Origin: JAGWBD01 sp965220615
Lineage (GTDB): Bacteria; Chloroflexota; Anaerolineae; Aggregatilineales; Phototrophicaceae
Assembly: GCA_965220615.1 (NCBI GenBank)
Contig: CBDCQL010000001.1
Coordinates: forward strand, 310,001 to 374,000
Length of the DNA: 64,000 nucleotides
Direction of reading: 5' to 3'
Notes under the pieces: generated by a model
Databases searched by the model: none
Told to the model about the DNA's origin: nothing
What the model saw: the letters and a program-made list of their open reading frames with translations, nothing else
In this document: positions 60,275-64,000 of the stretch, in pieces
Layout of the letters: each line of letters opens with the position of its first letter
Position numbering within the stretch: the stretch's first letter is position 1
Program-made: the position numbers and the translations under genes

Positions 60275-60763
60275 ATGCGGAAAATACGGCAGTCAAAATG
60301 GTACCCTGACCCACGATCCGGTTGGACACCCGAACTCGGTTTGCAGGCTGACGCGCTTGGGGACCTTCGCACCCAAAGAAATGAGTTGTCAGTATTCATG
60401 GTCAATGAACAGCGATCTAACTTGAACCGCATCGCTACTGCGTTGGCCGCAAACGTCAAGAGTCTGGCCAATTTTGATTTCGTCCTTATTGATGCAAATG
60501 AATTGGCCGTCTTGAATATCAAACAAGAATCAACTCCTGGAGACACTCCAGATGAAGAAGTGAACTCGGCTCACGTGAACCTAGTAGAGTTAAGTGTTGC
60601 AAAGTTGGTACACCTTGCTCTCGTGTTCAAGAAAAAGGGTGAAAGTAACAGATTTCAACGGGAAATCGTCACGCAAATGATCCTGCAGGGAATAGAGGAC
60701 GGCAATCTAGATCGCAACAAAATCAAAATTGAAACAGCATCCTTTTGGAAACTCGTGGATTAA
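60275..60763 (+). CDS. Unknown protein, third gene of the AT-richer operon
   Basis: 162 residues from ATG 60275 (GTG 60263 would add MAFV). It starts MRKIRQSKWYPDPRSGWTPE, then VMVNEQ-type FMVNEQRSNLNRIATALAANVKSL, a beta-strand FDFVLIDANELAVL and C-terminal helices. I do not recognise it. It begins 18 bases after the previous stop and probably acts with the other two products. Confidence 0.5.
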   Translation: MRKIRQSKWYPDPRSGWTPELGLQADALGDLRTQRNELSVFMVNEQRSNLNRIATALAANVKSLANFDFVLIDANELAVLNIKQESTPGDTPDEEVNSAHVNLVELSVAKLVHLALVFKKKGESNRFQREIVTQMILQGIEDGNLDRNKIKIETASFWKLVD

Positions 60764-60863
60764 GTCGAAATCGCCTTCTCCCAAACGCAGGGCTCTGCTC
60801 ATCTCCATCCTGATGTAAACTCTCCCCTCTGACCCGCACAGCCACAGATCCGGAGTCCCGCCC

Positions 60864-61850
60864 ATGAAGCTGCTGGTGACCGGCGGCGCAGGCTACATCG
60901 GCAGCCACGTGACCGATCTGCTCGTCGCGCGCGGCGACGAGGTCGTCGTCTGCGACAACCTCGTCAACGGCCACCGCCAGGCGGTGCATCCGCAGGCGCG
61001 CTTCGTCCATGGCGACCTGCTGCAGGCCGACACCCTGCGAGCGCTCTTTGAAGGCCAGCGCTACGACGGCATCCTGCACTTCGCCGCCTACACCCTGGTC
61101 AACGAGAGCATGGAGCGGCCCTGGCGCTACCTGCGCGACAACGTGCTGGCCGGCGGTAACCTGCTGCAGGCCGCCGCGGAGCACGGGGTGCCGCGCTTCA
61201 TCCTCTCCTCCACCGCCAACCTCTATGACGAGCCGCAACGCCTGCCCATCGGCGAGGACGAGCCGGTGCAGCCCGGCAGCCCCTACGGCGAGGGCAAGCT
61301 CATGATCGAGCGCATGCTCGCCTGGATGAACCGCCTGGGGGGCATGGCGGGCTGCAGCCTGCGCTACTTCAACGCGGCCGGCGCGCATCCGAAGGGTCAC
61401 ATCGGCGAGGACCACCGGCCGGAGACGCACCTCATCCCGCTGGTGCTGCAGGTGGCGCTGGGACAGCGCGAGGCGATCACTGTCTTCGGCAACGACTACC
61501 CCACGCCCGACGGCAGCTGCGTCCGCGACTACATCCACGTGATGGACCTCGCCGCGGCCCACATCCTCGCGCTGGACGCCCTGGAAGAGGGCGAACTGCG
61601 CGCCTGCAACCTCGGCAGCGGCCACGGCTACTCCGTCCTTGAGGTGCTGGAATGCGCCCGCGAGGTCACTAGTCACCCAATTCCGGCCCGCATCGGGCCG
61701 CGCCGCGCCGGCGACCCCGCCGTGCTGGTGGCCGACAACAAGGCCCTGCGCGACTGGCTGGGGTGGACGCCGCAGCACACGGCCCTGCAGCCGATGATCG
61801 CCAGCGCCTGGAACTGGCGCCGCCGGCACCCCAACGGCTACCAAGGGTAA
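60864..61850 (+). CDS. galE: UDP-glucose 4-epimerase
   Basis: 328 residues with VTGGAGYIGSHVTDLLVARG, HFAAYTLVNESM, SSTANLYDEPQ, catalytic Tyr/Lys in SPYGEGKLMIERML and NLGSGHGYSVLEVLE. The serine-threonine pair (SST) and Tyr-x3-Lys are intact. It interconverts UDP-glucose and UDP-galactose. The TANLYDEP variant of TAAVYG and the closeness to GH51 suggest possible activity on UDP-arabinose as well. Confidence 0.93.
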   Translation: MKLLVTGGAGYIGSHVTDLLVARGDEVVVCDNLVNGHRQAVHPQARFVHGDLLQADTLRALFEGQRYDGILHFAAYTLVNESMERPWRYLRDNVLAGGNLLQAAAEHGVPRFILSSTANLYDEPQRLPIGEDEPVQPGSPYGEGKLMIERMLAWMNRLGGMAGCSLRYFNAAGAHPKGHIGEDHRPETHLIPLVLQVALGQREAITVFGNDYPTPDGSCVRDYIHVMDLAAAHILALDALEEGELRACNLGSGHGYSVLEVLECAREVTSHPIPARIGPRRAGDPAVLVADNKALRDWLGWTPQHTALQPMIASAWNWRRRHPNGYQG

Positions 61851-62016
61851 AACCCGCGTCTGCAGACCTGTACCTTGTCTCCGGCCTGGCCGTCTGTGTT
61901 TTGTAAAATAGTTAACATGTCTGAAATGTCAGATAATCCCTCCGCCAGAAGCTGTCGCTAATGTTCGGAAACCATTGCTCCAATTCCATTGGAATTGCCG
62001 AGGCCTCATTCGGAAA

Positions 62017-62385
62017 ATGTTAAGCGCTCCGTCTCTCGCCGCCCCGCCACCAGGTTTACGCAAGGCCCTGAGACATGCGCTGCGGCCGACGATCCTCGCG
62101 CGCAGCGTGGCGGCCAGCATCATCATGTGGCTGATCATGGGCAGCGTGAGCCCGTCCTATTCCAGCCTGATTTTCCAGGATGAACTGGCCGTTTACTTTG
62201 CGGCGGGACTGGGGATCGCGCCGGTGAGCAACATCGTCGTCGTCGTCCTCACCTCGCTCTTCAGTTCGGACCACACGACCATTTCGCAGCCGCACGTCGC
62301 CGCGGCGATCCAGGTGCTGATCACACGCGTCCTCTCGGACCGGCTTTCCAACAGCAACCGCTTGATTGAGGAACTGATGGGCTAA
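62017..62385 (+). pseudogene. N-terminal fragment of a SulP-family anion transporter
   Basis: 122 residues from ATG 62017 (or 61975). LARSVAASIIMWLIMGSVSPSYSSLIF, LAVYFAAGLGIAPVSNIVVVVLTSLFSSDHTTISQPHVAAAI resembles the first membrane segments of SulP permeases of the cyclic-nucleotide/STAS type. It ends after about one quarter of the normal length, so it is a remnant unless it forms a split protein. Confidence 0.45.
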
Positions 62386-62559
62386 TCTCGCGATACACTG
62401 TCGCCAGCGCCAGTCTCCAGGAGCAATCCAGCGAGAGACCCTCCCATGAAACCAATCCCGGCCCATGGCCACATCCGGGGCTTCATTTGCAGGCCGGGCA
62501 GCGTCGTGCGCAGGGAAGACAACTTTACCGGAGCAAACGCTGACACCGGGGAGCAGCCC

Positions 62560-64000
62560 ATGACGACAGCCAAGGCCCTACTCGATATCCTGCCCGACCA
62601 CGTCGACGGCCGGCGCGATTTCAGGATCTTCGGCCACTTCCTCGAGCACTTCCACCGGCAGATCTACGGCGGCGTGTACGACCCGGGCAGCCGGCTCGCG
62701 GACGAAAGGGGCTTCCGCCGCGACGTCATTGAGGCGCTGCGGCGCATCAGGACACCGGTCATCCGCTGGCCCGGCGGCTGTTTCGTCTCCGCCTACCCCT
62801 GGAAAAAGGGCGTCGGGGAGCGCGTCCCCTACTACGACAAGGCATGGCGCGTCGAGGAGCCCAACAGCTTCGGCACGGACGAATTCATCGCCTTCTGCCG
62901 CGAGGTCGGCGCGGAGCCTTTCATCTGTACCAACGCCGGCACGGGCAAGCCAGAAGACATGTCCGACTGGGTGGAGTATTGCAATCTGGACGTCGGCGAG
63001 TGGGCAACGCTGCGCCGGGCCAACGGACATGACAGGCCTTTCGGCGTGCGCCACTGGAGTATCGGCAACGAAAACTACGGGTCCTGGGAGATGGGCGCCA
63101 AAAGCGCCGACGAATGGGCGCGCCTCGTGCGTGAGTCGGCCAAGATGATGAAACGCGTCGATCCCGATATCGAACTGGCCGTCGCCTCGATCGCCGACCT
63201 GGACTGGAACGTCCGGGTGCTGCGCGAGGCCGGCGACCTGCTGGATTGGGTATCGATCCACGGCTACTGGTCGGGCGCCAATGACGAGGGCGAGTTTGAA
63301 AGGGGCTACGACGCGCTCATCGCCCGCGCCTTCGAACCCGAGCAGCGCATCATCACCACCAAACACATCCTGGGTTCACTGGGCTATCTGGGAAAGCTGC
63401 GCATCGCCTTCGACGAATGGAACCTGCGCGGCTGGTGTCACCCCCGCTTCACGGATTTCGGCCACGTCGATCACAGCCTGATGGACCGGAACGACCTCAA
63501 CATCAACTACAACATGGCCGACGCCGTCTTCACCGCCTGCTTCCTCAACGCCTGCCTGCGCCATTGTGACGTGGTCGGCATGGCCAACTTCTCGCCCGCG
63601 GTCAACACTGTCGGCGCCATCTTCACTCACGCTGACGGCATCGTGCTGCGCCCGACCTACCACGTCTTCGATCTCTACACCAACCACAGCCATGAGGAGA
63701 TCGTGCACAGCGCGCTGTCAGCGCCCGACCGGGCGCCGCATGCGGAGGGCGCCCCGACCATACGCCAGATGGACGCGGTAGTCACGCGCGACCCCGCGTC
63801 CGGCGCCCTGGGCATCATCCTCGTCAACCTGCACGGCACGGACGCGATCACCTGCCGCATTCGCGGTCTGGCGCCAGGTGACGGCGCACCACCCATCATG
63901 CGCACGCTCGCCGGCCCTTCGGTCGACGCCTTCAACGACGTCGATCGGCCCGACGCCGTGGTCATCGAAACATGCCGGCTGAGCGTCGCAGACCGCAGCG
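62560..64000 (+). CDS. GH51 alpha-L-arabinofuranosidase, C-terminus cut off by the window edge
   Basis: About 480 residues visible from ATG 62560 (GGGGAGCAGCCC ribosome site); ATG 62446 is an in-frame alternative adding 38 residues without family resemblance. The opening GHFLEHFHRQIYGGVYDPGS, IRWPGGCFVSAYPWKKGVG, acid/base Glu in WSIGNENYG and nucleophile Glu in RIAFDEWN are all present. It releases L-arabinofuranose from arabinoxylan or arabinan. It has no signal peptide, so oligosaccharides are probably imported first by the ABC systems. Confidence 0.92.
   Translation, partial: MTTAKALLDILPDHVDGRRDFRIFGHFLEHFHRQIYGGVYDPGSRLADERGFRRDVIEALRRIRTPVIRWPGGCFVSAYPWKKGVGERVPYYDKAWRVEEPNSFGTDEFIAFCREVGAEPFICTNAGTGKPEDMSDWVEYCNLDVGEWATLRRANGHDRPFGVRHWSIGNENYGSWEMGAKSADEWARLVRESAKMMKRVDPDIELAVASIADLDWNVRVLREAGDLLDWVSIHGYWSGANDEGEFERGYDALIARAFEPEQRIITTKHILGSLGYLGKLRIAFDEWNLRGWCHPRFTDFGHVDHSLMDRNDLNINYNMADAVFTACFLNACLRHCDVVGMANFSPAVNTVGAIFTHADGIVLRPTYHVFDLYTNHSHEEIVHSALSAPDRAPHAEGAPTIRQMDAVVTRDPASGALGIILVNLHGTDAITCRIRGLAPGDGAPPIMRTLAGPSVDAFNDVDRPDAVVIETCRLSVADRS

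Overview
This is a GC-rich, gene-dense bacterial chromosome segment with no rRNA, tRNA or CRISPR array that I could recognise. The gene content suggests a Chloroflexota-type bacterium (Caldilineales/Anaerolineae-like). Pointers are a Gram-positive-style LexA box (GAAC-N4-GTTC), sugar ABC cassettes without their own ATPase, a phytanoyl-CoA dioxygenase family protein, LysM proteins, and dispersed hairpin repeats (GGGCGATTT-GAT-AAATCGCCC and GGGCGACAT-NNN-ATGTCGCCC) that fill many intergenic spaces. The lineage is an inference.

Layout. 0-6.9 kb: VOC protein, a helicase-associated protein, a galactarolactone cycloisomerase-like enolase-superfamily enzyme, LexA, and a small operon (unknown, OsmC, unknown, HEAT repeats). 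7-10.4 kb: three LysM-family paralogues, the third decayed. 10.4-19.9 kb: FmdB-like protein, ppk, isocitrate/isopropylmalate dehydrogenase family protein, a tandem-repeat membrane protein, two paralogous unknown proteins downstream of rsmA, a methyltransferase and a GT39-like membrane protein. 19.9-25.9 kb: an SOS-boxed LexA-DNA-binding-domain-only gene, phage terminase small and large subunits, two recently duplicated SDR genes, Fic and a truncated PIN protein. 25.9-35.6 kb: ilvD, a repeat array, a sugar ABC cassette, a PhyH dioxygenase, a MATE exporter and an M3 peptidase. 35.7-46.7 kb: DUF5131 protein, class IV aminotransferase, HK97 portal, inositol monophosphatase, hydrolase gene with duplicated 3' ends, HK97 protease and capsid (frameshifted), a nuclease-like gene pair and a thermonuclease. 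46.9-49.2 kb: an AT-richer gene encoding a primase-like, coiled-coil, membrane-anchored protein. 49.3-58 kb: a sugar-acid oxidation cluster (dehydratase, aldehyde dehydrogenase, oxidoreductase, IclR regulator, ABC importer). 58.8-60.8 kb: an AT-richer three-gene operon of unknown function. 60.9-64 kb: galE, a SulP-like fragment and a GH51 arabinofuranosidase running off the end.

How it fits together. Two sugar importers, an arabinonate-type dehydratase, a semialdehyde dehydrogenase, galE, a galactarolactone cycloisomerase-like enzyme and GH51 point to use of plant- or algal-type pentoses and uronic acids. The most unusual layer is a set of HK97-type packaging and head genes (terminase pair, portal, protease-capsid). 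They lie on one strand in three separate places among housekeeping genes, with no tail, lysis or integrase genes seen. The terminase locus follows an SOS box and a LexA-like DNA-binding protein. This could be a disintegrating prophage or a dispersed gene-transfer-agent-like system. Two AT-richer islands (46.9-49.2 and 58.8-60.8 kb) are candidates for undescribed defence or mobile-element functions.
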